A stretch of DNA of 64,000 nt. Origin: Bradyrhizobium sp. CCGB12. GTDB lineage: Bacteria > Pseudomonadota > Alphaproteobacteria > Rhizobiales > Xanthobacteraceae. Below the pieces are notes generated by a model, which saw only the letters and a list, made by a program, of their open reading frames with translations, had not been told where the DNA came from and did no database searches. The stretch is taken from NCBI RefSeq assembly GCF_024199845.1, contig NZ_JANADO010000002.1, positions 310,001 to 374,000 on the forward strand, read 5' to 3'. Shown here piece by piece: positions 17,585 through 26,954 of the stretch (its first letter is position 1; the number at the start of each line of letters is the position of its first letter). Made by a program: the position numbers and the translations under genes.

Positions 17585-18505
17585 TCAGGCATTGCGCAAG
17601 ACCTTCTCGAGCTGCGCAACGAGCTTCGACCTCTGCTCGGCAGGAAGCTTGTCCAGATTGATCTGCTTCCAGCGCACCGCCGGCAGGTCCGCCGCGCGAA
17701 GGACGCCTAGCAGGCTCCAATCGGGCTCGCCGCGCTTGAACCCCATGAGAAAATCTCTGTGAGCTTGCGGCATTTTTCCCGCGATTTCGGCGATCAGCGT
17801 TTCCCGGGCTTCGAGCAATTCGTCCAGGGTCACTTCATCGGCCGTCATGCCCTCGAAGCCGTGCGTGAATTCGTGCTGGATGTCCTTGCGGCGAGGAACC
17901 ACAACCTCGGAAATCGGCCTGTCATGGCTGATGAGGTAGACGATGAACGCCTTGCGGAGATCGTCCGTGATGCCTTCGTTGGCGAGCAGATCGCGGACAT
18001 CGAAGAGATCGCGCGGATGCTGCCGGTCGAGCGCCGCGACGAGCTTGCCGCCGTATAGATCGGCGAATGAAACGACTTCCATCTGTGCGAAGCCGAAGGT
18101 TTCTTCGACGCTCGGCGACACGTCGCGCAGCTCCGGCTCGAAGACGCAGCCCCTGACCACCGGGGTGACCTCGATCTTGATCTGCGCGTCGCCTTTCTGG
18201 ACGGTCAGCTTGGTGACGATCTTTTCACGAGCGTTGACGACTTCCGTCACCCGCGCGCCCGGCAATCCTTTCCTGATCGCCGCTGCCATGCGCTTCATCG
18301 CCGCATCGATCGCGGCAAGAGATTCGGGGCGCGGAGCTACCGGCAGATAGGTCAGGTCAATATCGACCGACAGGCGCGGCATGTCGCGGTGGAAGAGATT
18401 GATGGCGGTGCCGCCCTTGAGCGCAAAATCGGGCTCCGCCGCGACGAACGGAATCGTCTCGAGCAACAAGGCCACTTGATGCCGATATTGTTCAGACAGG
18501 GGCAT
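17585..18505 (-). CDS. abiEii: AbiEii/AbiGii family nucleotidyltransferase toxin
   Basis: This 306-residue protein has the type IV toxin fold. The nucleotidyltransferase motif KGGTAINLF is followed by DIDLTYL, and later come VSFADLYGGKLVAALDRQ and HPRDLFDVRDL, the motifs that define AbiEii-like enzymes. These toxins use nucleotides to modify tRNA and cause abortive infection when unchecked. All motifs are intact. It overlaps the antitoxin gene by 14 bases, so the two are translated together. The pair may defend against phage or stabilise the region. Confidence 0.95.
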   Translation of the reverse strand: MPLSEQYRHQVALLLETIPFVAAEPDFALKGGTAINLFHRDMPRLSVDIDLTYLPVAPRPESLAAIDAAMKRMAAAIRKGLPGARVTEVVNAREKIVTKLTVQKGDAQIKIEVTPVVRGCVFEPELRDVSPSVEETFGFAQMEVVSFADLYGGKLVAALDRQHPRDLFDVRDLLANEGITDDLRKAFIVYLISHDRPISEVVVPRRKDIQHEFTHGFEGMTADEVTLDELLEARETLIAEIAGKMPQAHRDFLMGFKRGEPDWSLLGVLRAADLPAVRWKQINLDKLPAEQRSKLVAQLEKVLRNA

Positions 18506-19289
18506 TGAGGTCGTCTGGGATGGTTATGAGGTATTTGGTGTCGAGTTTGCCGCCCTTGACGAGCATGCGCTTTCCCGTGCCGAGATTGACTGTCGACTTG
18601 TCGATCTGTTTGAGCCAAGCGTGCTGATGCCGCTCCGCGAACCAGAAGAACAGTCGTTTGACCTTGACGCTTTTGCAGTCGTTCAGAAGCGCTTGCAGCC
18701 GCCGGGGACCTAAGCTCCTTAAGCCTTCCGCCAACGCATCGACCTGATGGAAGCTTTCGTGGCGGGGCAATTCGTCGAGCAGTTCGAGGAACGCGCGTTC
18801 GGGCGTCGATACCGTCAAAGTCCAGTCGAATGGTCCCGGTATTTCCCGCGTCGTTCCCGACTTTGAACCGGGCGTGCTCCCGTGCGTTTTGAACAGGCTT
18901 TGCGTGCGGTGAACGCGGAATTTCTGTTTGAGCGGGAGTTTGCCGAGCCAGCCGGGAGCAGGCCGCGTTCCGTATAGATGCACGGTCGAAGGACCCGTCT
19001 GGCTCATGTAGTGACTGAAGCCTTGCGCCTCGATCGCGGTACGTCCCCCGACGACGAGATCTGAGCCGAGCAGTCGCTGGAGTGAAACGACGACACTTTG
19101 CCAGGAGAGTTCGCCGAGCGGGCGTTTGAAGGTTCCCCGCGCCGGCTGAACCAGCCAGCCCGCCGATACGTATTGGCTGCGCAGGCTGGTGGAATATCCG
19201 TGCCGTTCCATCCAGGCAGCATCGACCAGAAGTCCCTGCGGGAGAGTCCTTTCGAGCTTGTTTAGCTTTCTGTCCTTTTGCTCAACCAT
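18492..19289 (-). CDS. abiEi: AbiEi family antitoxin (type IV TA)
   Basis: This 265-residue protein has an N-terminal winged-helix region (HGYSTSLRSQYVSAGWL, then RGTFKRP) and the AbiEi middle domain (TAIEAQGFSHYMSQTGPSTV, HLYGTRPAPGWL, TPERAFLELLDELP). AbiEi antitoxins repress their own promoter by binding repeats. Here a ten-base direct repeat overlaps and precedes the start codon. The gene is followed by abiEii with a 14-base overlap. Confidence 0.92.
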   Translation of the reverse strand: MVEQKDRKLNKLERTLPQGLLVDAAWMERHGYSTSLRSQYVSAGWLVQPARGTFKRPLGELSWQSVVVSLQRLLGSDLVVGGRTAIEAQGFSHYMSQTGPSTVHLYGTRPAPGWLGKLPLKQKFRVHRTQSLFKTHGSTPGSKSGTTREIPGPFDWTLTVSTPERAFLELLDELPRHESFHQVDALAEGLRSLGPRRLQALLNDCKSVKVKRLFFWFAERHQHAWLKQIDKSTVNLGTGKRMLVKGGKLDTKYLITIPDDLNAPV

Positions 19290-19366
19290 ACTAAGTAAAT
19301 TAGCATTTTTTCAAACCTCGCTCAAGGTTTAAGTTACATCCATTTTCCGTAGCCAGACTAAGTAAA
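19290..19366 (-). promoter_or_regulatory. Candidate AbiEi operator with direct repeats
   Basis: ACTAAGTAAA occurs at 19290-19299, at the edge of the antitoxin start, and again at 19357-19366. A related inverted sequence (GTTTAAGTTAC) lies between them. The AT-rich stretch is the natural promoter of the pair, and AbiEi proteins are known to bind paired repeats there. Confidence 0.5.
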
Positions 19367-19606
19367 ATCATCATCACACAAACTCACTTCGGGCTTCAAA
19401 AATTGAAGCCTTTGTTCTTCTTTTGTTCTATACTAGGCTGGGCTCCTGCGAGGCTGCTCGCGCTGGCGTTCGGGTAGATCGATGTGTCGGTGGAAAACCT
19501 GCCAGCGAAGTCGAAATCGACAACGCGTATGTGGACATTAACCCGAGCGACATCGCAATCGCGCACAGATCATGTTGAATCCGGTTGCAACGATGATGGA
19601 AAATTC

Positions 19607-20908
19607 ATGAGCTTCAAAGCAACCGGCGCTTCGCACGAGGCGACCCTGCATTGTCCCAACTGCAATCACGAGATCCGGCTGACGGAGTCGTTGGCCGCTC
19701 CCCTCCTCGCTGAAACCCGTCAGCGCTTTCAACAGCAGCTGGCCAGCAAAGATGCCGAGATGGAGCGCAAGATTGAGGCGCTGCGGCTGGAACGCGAGCA
19801 GGTGGCCAAGGACCGCGAGCAAGTCGAAGACCAGGTTGCGAAACGATTGACCGCCGAACGCGCTCAGCTGGTCGCGGCCGAAAGCAAGAAGGCGCGGGAG
19901 GCGGCCGCGGCCGAGCTGCTGGCGAAGGAAGCGGAAGCTGCGGAGCTGCGAGCCGCCCTACTCTCCAACAACTCGAAGCTTGCCGAGGCCCAAAAGCAGC
20001 AGGCTGAACTAATGCGGCAGCAGCGGGCGCTCGAAGAGGAAAAGCGCGAACTCGACCTGACAATAGAGAAGCGCGTCCAGGCCTCAATCAGCGAAATCCA
20101 GATCAAGGCCAGGCAGGAAGCCGACGAGGCTGCGCGCTTACGCGTTGCCGAGAAGGACCAGACCATCGAGTCGATGTCCCGAACGATCGAGGAGCTCAAG
20201 CGCAAGGCCGAGCAGGGATCACAGCAATCCCAAGGGGAAGTACTTGAGCTCGAGCTCGAAGAGCTTCTGCGCGGTCGTTTTCCGACCGACTCGATTGAGC
20301 CGGTTGGCAAAGGTGAACTCGGGGCGGACGTTATTCAACAGGTGAATGGTGCTATTGGCCAATCTGCCGGCATCATCCTTTGGGAAACCACCAAGGCATG
20401 GAGTGACGGGTGGCTCGCCAAATTACGTGACGACCAGCGCCGTTCGGGTGCCGACGCCGCTCTGATCATCTCCCATGCGCTGCCGAAACATATCGAGCAA
20501 TTTGATCTCGTCGACGGCGTATGGGTGGCTCATCCGCGTTGCGCATTGCCGGTCGCCGTGGCGCTCCGCCAGGGTCTGATTGACGTCAGCAGCTCACGCC
20601 TCGTCCAGCAGGGCCAGCAGACCAAGATGGAGCAGGTCTATCACTACCTGACAGGCACGAAGTTTCGGCAGCGGGTCGAGGCTGTCGTTGAGAAATTCAA
20701 CGATATGCGCGAGGATCTCGACAAGGAGCGCAAGTTTATGGGCCGGCAATGGGCCAAACGGGAAACCCAAATCCTGGCCGTCATCGATTCGACCGTGGGC
20801 ATGGTCGGCGACCTGCAGGCAATTGCTGGTAAGGCCATGCCGGAGATTCCCAGCCTAGATGCTCCGCTGTTGGAGAACGCAGTCGAGGCCGAACGGAAAA
20901 TAGGGTGA
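19607..20908 (+). CDS. DUF2130 domain protein, coiled-coil
   Basis: The ~433-residue protein begins with a CPNCNHEI zinc-knuckle-like turn, then a ~190-residue Gln/Glu/Lys/Ala coiled coil. The DUF2130 domain follows (ELEELLRGRFPTDSIEPVGK, then GIILWETTKAWSDGWLAKL and ADAALIISHALPK), a restriction-endonuclease-like fold. A second coiled coil (MREDLDKERKFMGRQWAKRE) closes it. It is similar in layout to RmuC. ATG 19607 begins the conserved part; an upstream extension to 19484 is not supported. The biological role is not established. Confidence 0.9.
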   Translation: MSFKATGASHEATLHCPNCNHEIRLTESLAAPLLAETRQRFQQQLASKDAEMERKIEALRLEREQVAKDREQVEDQVAKRLTAERAQLVAAESKKAREAAAAELLAKEAEAAELRAALLSNNSKLAEAQKQQAELMRQQRALEEEKRELDLTIEKRVQASISEIQIKARQEADEAARLRVAEKDQTIESMSRTIEELKRKAEQGSQQSQGEVLELELEELLRGRFPTDSIEPVGKGELGADVIQQVNGAIGQSAGIILWETTKAWSDGWLAKLRDDQRRSGADAALIISHALPKHIEQFDLVDGVWVAHPRCALPVAVALRQGLIDVSSSRLVQQGQQTKMEQVYHYLTGTKFRQRVEAVVEKFNDMREDLDKERKFMGRQWAKRETQILAVIDSTVGMVGDLQAIAGKAMPEIPSLDAPLLENAVEAERKIG

Positions 20909-20934
20909 TCGGTCCCCTACCCTCTTTGCACTGC

Positions 20935-21228
20935 ATCGGTGGCTGGGCTCGATCGCCTTTGATGGCGAGGACAGGATCCTCCAGCGCCGCGCCGTTGGCG
21001 AAGGTCATCTTGACATAGGCCTTGTAGACTTCGCCCGTGCAGAGGATGCCGGTATGCTCCCCTGTCGGCACGACCGAAGGGTTTTACGGTTTCTTCCATT
21101 TCACCGCCTCGACGAGGTCGAGATCGGCCTCGGATCAGACCGCGCAAGTGCGTGAGCATGGCCCCGCGCCAATCGCCCAGCCCGGCCAGCGTCGCGACGA
21201 TTTCCTCGGCTTGCGTCAATTCACTCAC
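20935..21228 (-). pseudogene. DUF1801 protein, second copy, broken
   Basis: The start overlaps the previous stop as GTGA (GTG 21228). It encodes SELTQAEEIVATLAGLGDWR, a frameshift after LRGLIR, then LVEAVKWKKP, a TAA codon, NPSVVPTGEHTGILCTGEVY and KAYVKMTFANGAALEDP. The normal C-terminus is missing. A DUF1801 (YdhG-like) fold is clear but no product can be made. Confidence 0.7.
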
Positions 21229-21598
21229 ATCTTCTCTCCCGGCAATCGGCTGGCCTGTCGGACCCAGTTGGCGAACAGCGCCTCCTCGCGCGGATCGTCC
21301 TCGTGGATATGGAAATAACGGACTTCGGCCTGCTTCGAAGCGACCGGCGGCAGCGGATCCAGCGCGGCGCCGCGGAAGAAGCTGATTTTGACCTACTTGT
21401 GATGCAGTGAAAGCCCAGGAACCAGCCCTCACCATGGGGCGCGCCGTAGAAGGGGGTGTTCCACTTCACCGCCTTGCGTACGCCCGGCGCCTCGCGCGCG
21501 ATCACCCGGTCGAGCCAACGCCCGACCTCCTGCTTCCAGCCGGGCATGGCGGCGATATAGGCCTGGACCACGCTGTCGCCCTCCCCCTTGGCGAACAT
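21225..21598 (-). pseudogene. DUF1801 protein, first copy, broken and joined to IS1182
   Basis: The minus strand reads MFAKGEGDSVVQAYIAAMPG, WLDRVIAREAPGVRK, AVKWNTPFYGAPHGEGWF, then a one-base shift and a TAG interrupt it. VKISFFRGAALDPLPPVASK and the C-terminus to LPGEKM lie in another frame. The first codons coincide with the broken 5' end of IS1182 copy A (shared CGAACAT), so the original N-terminus may have been lost in that rearrangement. Confidence 0.7.
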
Positions 21599-22697
21599 AT
21601 CGTCGAGGCGTGCATTGTGGCCGGTCTGGTTGGTGGCGAAGGTTTTGCGGTAGACGCGAGCCTGATCCAGGCAGATGCCAACAAGCAGCGCTCGATCGCG
21701 GGTCAGGATTGGCGCAAGGATCGCAATCCGGCGAGGTCAAGCCGCGCGGTGAAGCAGTATCTGGCAACCCTCGACGATACGGCGTGGGTGCGGCCAGTGA
21801 CGTTGTCCCGAAGTTCATCTCGCTGTCCGATCCCGCGGCCCAGTGGACCGGAGCTCACAAGGGACCAGCGTTCTTCGCTTACTCCGACAATTATCTCATC
21901 GACGTGAAGTTCGGCATCATCGTTGATGTTGAGGCGTCCCGCTCCATTCGCCAGGCCGAGGTCGGAGCGGCGAGGACAATGATCGAACGAACAGAGGAGC
22001 GCTTTGGTCTCAAGCCGGAACGGCTTGTCGGGGATACCGCTTACGGGACTGCGCCGATGCTGAACTGGCTTCGAGGAGAAGGGCATCGCGCCACATATCC
22101 CCGTGTTCGACAAGTCGAAGAGATGACGGTACCTTCTCGCGCAGCGACTTTCGCTATGATCCGACCAGCGACGTCTATCACTGCCCGGGCGGAAAGCGGC
22201 TCGGGACGAGCGGCACCGTGCACGAGGGCAAAACGCTTCTGTATCGTGCGAGGAAGCTCGACTGCGACGCATGCCCGCTTAAACCGCAGTGCTGTCCAAA
22301 AGAGCTATCGCGCAAGATCCCGCGCGACATACATGAGCACGCCCGGGATGTCGCCCAGTCGTTCGCTGGCACCGAGAGCTTCGCGACCTTGCGACGTCAG
22401 CGCAAGAAGATCGAAATGCGGTTTGCGCACTTGAAGCGCATCCTCAGGCTTGGTCGGCTTCGGCTTCGTGGCCCACAAGGCCCCAGGACGAGTTTGTTCT
22501 GGCTGCCATCGCTCAAATCTGAGGCGCCTCGCGTCGCTCGTTGCGCGAGCACCACCCGCTCATGCTCTGTGCATTGCGTAGCGTAGGAGTTGTGTTGAGA
22601 GCGTCAGGGTCGGCGGATCAAAGCCGGCCGGCCTTACCGAATGGCCGAAAGATATTCGTCGGTTACAGCCGACTTTTGCAACAAAATCGGCCAAAAG
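21592..22697 (+). mobile_element. IS1182 copy A, 5'-truncated and frameshifted
   Basis: The sequence matches copy B (33347-34923) from its CGAACATAT onward and ends in the same right terminal repeat (GACTTTTGCAACAAAATCGG and beyond). About 460 bases of the left part, including the N-terminal DUF772 region, are missing. Indels break the frame, for example a two-base loss after MLNWL and a lost A near the C-terminal FVLAAIAQ. It cannot encode transposase. Confidence 0.85.
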
Positions 22698-22932
22698 CAG
22701 ACTCGCGCGCTGCCGCAACTCTCGCTGCTCGTTCACTCCGCGCGCACCACGCTGAGTGGCAAAGATCGTGAATAGTATGATGTATGCAAGAGCTCCCGCA
22801 AATATCCGTGCTTGATCTCGATTGATCGCTCTGTTTGGATAGTTTCCTTCGGCAATTTGAATTTCGGATGACCATCGTGGATGAAATGAGCGGATACCTT
22901 CGTTCGTTGAGTGCTCGTTCAGAGAAGGCGTC

Positions 22933-24003
22933 GTGACCGCCCGCCGCGCTGGCCTCGGGAATCGGCTATTGGCGGCGTTGCCGCCTGCGGATCTCGGCTT
23001 GCTCACCCCTTACTTCAAGAAGGTCTCGTTCGAACCCGATGCCGTCCTTGTCCGCTCGGGCGATGAGCTCGATCCCGTTTATTTTCCCCATAGCGGCGCG
23101 ATCGCCTTCATGCTCGATATGCCGGACGGGCAATCGGTCGCAACCACCTTGATGGGACGGGAGGGCGCCTTGGCCTCGTTCTCCGTGCTGGGCCCCTCGC
23201 TTTCCTCCGTGACCGCGATTGCTCGCATAGCCGGCACAGCGTCGCTGATTTCCGCCGCCAAATTTCGAGCTGCCTATGCGCAAAGCGCAGCCATCAGGAA
23301 CGTCGTGCAGGTCCACGCCCGCGCGGTGTTATTGCAGCTCCAGCACGTAGCCGCTTGCAACGCGCTGCACCGGGTTGACGGCCGCTTGGCGCGGTGGCTC
23401 CTGCAGCTTCACGACCGCGTACCCAATGACCTACTTCCGGTGACGCATGAGGCGCTTGCGCAATTGGTTGGGGTGCGGCGGACGACAGTGACTCTGACGA
23501 TGAGCAAGTTACGCGAGGTCGGCGCCGTCCCGTCCGACCGGCGCGGGTTTATCGAAATCGATCGGACACGGCTGGAGAGGGTCGCGTGCGATTGTTATGG
23601 GCTCATGCAGCTCAACATCGATCGGACTTATTGCCAGGAATTGGCGGCGCCGCAGCCGCATCCGCCGTTCCGGCAAAGGGCCGTCGTCGCCTCCAACGGC
23701 GCGGGTGGTGAATCTGGCGGAAAAGGAAAAATAGAGAGAGGTCTAATTTCCTCGCGACGTGATCTCGCGAACGTCACCCGGCCGGAGGTTCAGGGCCTCT
23801 GCCTCCTGATGGCTCAATTCGCTATCGAGCAAGGCCGCGCTCCATCCTTCCGGAACGACATCCAAGACCGCATTAACCGCTTGGTCGCGAGGAGCCGCCA
23901 CCGCCCAGAGCTTATGCTCGCGATTATCGGTCATGACCCGAACCAGGCGGATTTCCGACGCATTTGCCATAGCGCATTATGCGCACGACTTGCTTATGTT
24001 TGA
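22933..24003 (+). CDS. Crp/Fnr family regulator with abnormal C-terminal extension
   Basis: Residues 1-240 form a Crp/Fnr protein: a cNMP-like beta-barrel (VSFEPDAVLVRSGDELDPVY, FPHSGAIAFMLDMPDGQSVA) and a winged HTH (THEALAQLVGVRRTTVTLTM, LREVGAVP). It lacks the Fnr cysteine cluster. GTG 22933 has GAGAAGG upstream. Relatives end soon after the domain, but here the frame runs on ~110 residues across an oppositely oriented small gene, so the original stop was probably lost by a mutation near 23660. The ligand is unknown. Confidence 0.82.
   Translation: MTARRAGLGNRLLAALPPADLGLLTPYFKKVSFEPDAVLVRSGDELDPVYFPHSGAIAFMLDMPDGQSVATTLMGREGALASFSVLGPSLSSVTAIARIAGTASLISAAKFRAAYAQSAAIRNVVQVHARAVLLQLQHVAACNALHRVDGRLARWLLQLHDRVPNDLLPVTHEALAQLVGVRRTTVTLTMSKLREVGAVPSDRRGFIEIDRTRLERVACDCYGLMQLNIDRTYCQELAAPQPHPPFRQRAVVASNGAGGESGGKGKIERGLISSRRDLANVTRPEVQGLCLLMAQFAIEQGRAPSFRNDIQDRINRLVARSRHRPELMLAIIGHDPNQADFRRICHSALCARLAYV
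23743..23970 (-). CDS. Small hypothetical protein antisense to the crp-like tail
   Basis: The 75-residue frame reads REHKLWAVAAPRDQAVNAVL, then DVVPEGWSAALLDSEL and AEALNLRPGDVREI. This is a compact protein type common in Bradyrhizobium. A start at Met 23934 (MTDNREHKLW) is also possible. It lies wholly within the extended Crp/Fnr frame, and the family-like sequence is on this strand. Function unknown. Confidence 0.65.
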   Translation of the reverse strand: MANASEIRLVRVMTDNREHKLWAVAAPRDQAVNAVLDVVPEGWSAALLDSELSHQEAEALNLRPGDVREITSRGN

Positions 24004-24374
24004 AACCGTAAGCCGCCTCTGTTGACGGCATCCGCGTCCATCGGAGCTATCTGGCAAGGAACGACTCTCCAGCGTAGAGGATTAAGATTTCGGTCTGTGG
24101 CGCGATACCTGGATCACTCCAGCCTCCAGCTTCGCGACATCCACCCGGGACGGCCCATCGTCCGACGCGCGTTAGGCGATGGGTCGGTTCTCGCCGAGGC
24201 CGCCGCGGGCCTCTTCCTGTCGCGCTCTCTGGGTGATCGACGCTCCTTAGCTTTTCCACACCCACGACCCGCAGTGGCTCACGCTCGTTCCGAGCTGCTA
24301 GGAATCGATAAATTTGACGCAGGTTTTGCCGAGTGGCTTCGGGAACGTTCGGTGACGGCGTTGCTTGGAGAGCA

Positions 24375-24617
24375 ATGACGAGCACGACCGTAGTTCTCAT
24401 TCCCGGCATGCTGAAAGCGCTTCGCCTGGTGCGCGTCTACGGTTTTATAGTCGAGCGCAGAGACGGTCTGTATTACCCCGGCAGCAACCAGCCGGCATGC
24501 TCGAAGGCTTTGGCAGAGAAGATGGTTGAAGGCGGCTGGCTGGTGAAACACGGAGAGCGTTATCAGGCTACAGAGAAGGGTTGGCATGCAGGAGAAGCCG
24601 GTTCGGATGTGGGGTAA
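24375..24617 (+). CDS. Small hypothetical protein
   Basis: The 80-residue product reads ALRLVRVYGFIVERRDGLYY, PGSNQPACSKALAEKMVEGG and WLVKHGERYQATEKG. It looks like a small winged-helix-like fold. GGAGAG precedes ATG 24375. I have no name for it; composition and start signal support a real gene. Confidence 0.55.
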   Translation: MTSTTVVLIPGMLKALRLVRVYGFIVERRDGLYYPGSNQPACSKALAEKMVEGGWLVKHGERYQATEKGWHAGEAGSDVG

Positions 24618-24916
24618 GATAGGTGAATCCAAGGCCGCGCGGGAATGACGGCTTCGGGTCATATGCGGGCATCGCGCCATATCCGTCCTTGGTCCGTTAG
24701 CCCCGGCAAGCCGACGTCAGGGCGTAGATGCGGAGAGAGTCCAAGGGCGGACGACGGGCCTACTTTGGGTCACGAGCGTCGGTTTGGCTAATGCCCTGTC
24801 ACTTCCCATCTGTCCCGATCAGCGGACCGCTTCGGAGCCAAGCCGAACTTCACTATCGGGCTAACAACCGACCACCAGCTGCAGGAATAGGCTTTCGTTC
24901 GAAAACGCTATATCGG

Positions 24917-25282
24917 TTACATCATGGCTCCGGGAATGAAACACCGGATGTCGATCTGCAGCGCCTTGCCGAGCGTCCAGTTGTAGAATGGCCAGACCAT
25001 CGTGCGACCATCGCGGTTCGGCTCCTTGATCACGGCCTCGTCCGGTACGTCCCACCATTGGCCGTTGATGAGCACGCGGTAGTGGCCGTCTCTCACCTCC
25101 CAGTCGGCGTCAGACAGCGCCGTGCCGTCGGCATCGGAACAGCAGGGCCCCTTGCCACTTTTGAGGCTCTCGAACCAGCTATTGAGTTCGGTACGGCTAT
25201 GATCGTGCGCGTGCGCCGCGAAGTCCCAGACCAGCAACACGATCACCACCCGAATGGTGGCCATAAAACATATCTTCGTCAC
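24917..25282 (-). CDS. Exported hypothetical protein
   Basis: A signal peptide (MATIRVVIVLLVWDFAAHAH) leads a ~100-residue secreted domain. It contains WFESLKSGKGPCCSDADG, WEVRDGHYRVLINGQWWDVP and DEAVIKEPNRDGRTMVWPFY. This Cys-Cys/Trp-rich periplasmic protein is frequent in Bradyrhizobium. GTG 25282 has GGAG at proper spacing; ATG 25294 upstream would use part of that site. Role unknown. Confidence 0.75.
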   Translation of the reverse strand: MTKICFMATIRVVIVLLVWDFAAHAHDHSRTELNSWFESLKSGKGPCCSDADGTALSDADWEVRDGHYRVLINGQWWDVPDEAVIKEPNRDGRTMVWPFYNWTLGKALQIDIRCFIPGAMM

Positions 25283-25987
25283 TGCAATCTCCATAAGAAG
25301 AGATGTGCACTGCGACTTCCCAATCAGGTTAATCCGCCGGGATGTGTGGACCGCACTTGAGATTACCTTGGGCCGCTCCCAAAAGTCCCGGTTGTTGCTA
25401 TGTCTGCGATGCGGACACCAAGGTTCAAGCGACGCGGCTATTAAAAATTAGAGGCAGGCGTCTGGTTCGGGCTGCGCAAAATGCAACGGGGCACGTCGCC
25501 TTCGTTCATAGATCGAGATCGCAATATCCGCTTCTTCGGGACTTGTCATTATATCACTCCAGCACCTGCGCCAGCGCGACTGCAAGCGCCCGTCTCAGGC
25601 GTCACGCTGTTTCAGCCAATCACCGTGCTGTGATCAGCGCTGTCAATAGAGCAGCTTTTCCAGGAAACCACGGTGAGCGCCGCACGACGATCAATCATAC
25701 AAAGAAGTCTTGTCGGCGCGCTTGGAACATTTGCGCGCGTCGAACCCAGGGAAATTGCCCCTCGTCAACCGTTCGCCAAAATGGGACTCCGGTCATCCGA
25801 TCGCGAGACGCCTACGGCCACGTATGATGAACTGGTGGCATTTCGAGCTACGGCCTTGAGCATGGGACCACTTCCGAATGCGGTCACTAGCGGGCATTGA
25901 TCAGAGCCGATGCCGCGTGTCGGCATCGGGCCAGCAGCGAAAAATGCGCCACTTGGGTTAGCCGTGCAGCCGCCGCCTTTACCGACG
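25283..25987. other. Region without a recognised gene
   Basis: Only short, low-support frames are seen. One plus-strand frame near 25390 encodes CYVCDADTKVQATRLL but has no start or continuation. Probably decayed sequence. Confidence 0.4.
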
Positions 25988-26341
25988 TTACTTCTTCAAG
26001 ATGCCAGGATTAGTGTCTCCCAGTTGCCGGACTGCCGCGTCTGCAGTTGGCGTATTGTACGTCGATCTGGATCCACCGCCGTTCTGGTCACGAACCGTTG
26101 CGCCGAATCTCTCTCCCGTGGTCCCGTGCCTTTTCGCACTGGACGCGTTAGGGCCGGGCGAACCGCCTGTGCCGCTTAGTGTGGTCCCGTTCGACAGCGT
26201 CGAGCCACCTGCGCCGCTCGAACCGGCTGAACTAGCGCCGCCGCTGGATGACGAACTACCTGAACTGCCTCCAGAGCTTTGCGCCATGGCGACCGAAGAG
26301 GTGCTCAGCAAGATAGTGACAACGATCGCGAGAAGCTTCAT
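25988..26341 (-). CDS. Ser/Gly-rich exported protein
   Basis: This 117-residue protein has a signal peptide (MKLLAIVVTILLSTSSVAMA) and a Ser/Gly tract. The C-terminal region is Asn/Thr/Gly-rich and ends QLGDTNPGILKK. AGGGAGAG precedes ATG 26341, only ten bases after the stop of the small membrane protein gene at 26352, so both are expected on one transcript from the promoter at 26625. Similar proteins occur at 54523 and, broken, at 7323. A disordered periplasmic role is likely; function unknown. Confidence 0.75.
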   Translation of the reverse strand: MKLLAIVVTILLSTSSVAMAQSSGGSSGSSSSSGGASSAGSSGAGGSTLSNGTTLSGTGGSPGPNASSAKRHGTTGERFGATVRDQNGGGSRSTYNTPTADAAVRQLGDTNPGILKK

Positions 26342-26351
26342 TTGTCTCTCC

Positions 26352-26596
26352 CTATCGCCGGCGTGTAAGCCACGCTCCGAGTAGGAACGCGACACCGAGC
26401 GAGCGTAAAGGCGCCTTCACGGTCATCTCACGCAGCTGATCCGCCCAGCGCATAGCAGAATCCAGCGAAGGCGAACGCTCTGATTGATGGCGTCCTCTCG
26501 TCTCAGCCCCGGGCTCCGACCTGTGGCCGGAAGTCTGCTCGACACCGCCCTGCTCGTCGAAGCTTCCGTCATTGCCGAAGTATCCTTCATGTCCAT
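26352..26596 (-). pseudogene. Small membrane protein, frameshifted near its start
   Basis: A frame without any start codon encodes GYFGNDGSFDEQGGVEQTSG, SPSLDSAMRWADQLREMTVK and a terminal span PLRSLGVAFLLGAWLTRRR. The AGGAGG site and ATG (26596) are one frame off, so a one-base change within the first five codons disables or hides the true start. It resembles short DUF883-like tail-anchored proteins. It sits between an EcfG-like promoter and the Ser/Gly-rich gene. Confidence 0.55.
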
Positions 26597-26624
26597 GTGG
26601 GTCCTCCTAGGGTCGTGACGGAGC

Positions 26625-26649
26625 AACAGGTCTCGCTTTGTCCGGTTCC
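26625..26649 (-). promoter_or_regulatory. EcfG-type promoter for 26352/25988 pair
   Basis: On the minus strand GGAAC (26645-26649), a 17-base spacer and GTT (26625-26627) precede the small membrane protein start at 26596. Confidence 0.65.
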
Positions 26650-26954
26650 TACGTTCCGTAAGGTCCGGACTAGGCCGATGTCCGCCGCGGTTTGGCCCCA
26701 AGCTTCTTGGCTGATCGTCCTTCGCCGGCTTCTTGCCGCGATAGGCATCCGCATCTCTTTTTGACCGTTGGCGGCCTTCTTCGGCTTCTTCTCAGACTTG
26801 GCTCCTTGGACGGCGGGCCTCTGCTGTTAGTCGACACGGTGCTTGGCGCGGACGAGCTCAGTATCGCGCTTGACTGAATTGAGGTGTGCGCTCTCGACTG
26901 CACCTCAAAACCTAGCGGTTTGCCTCCTGCTACTTCCCGCGGAATCAATTCGGC

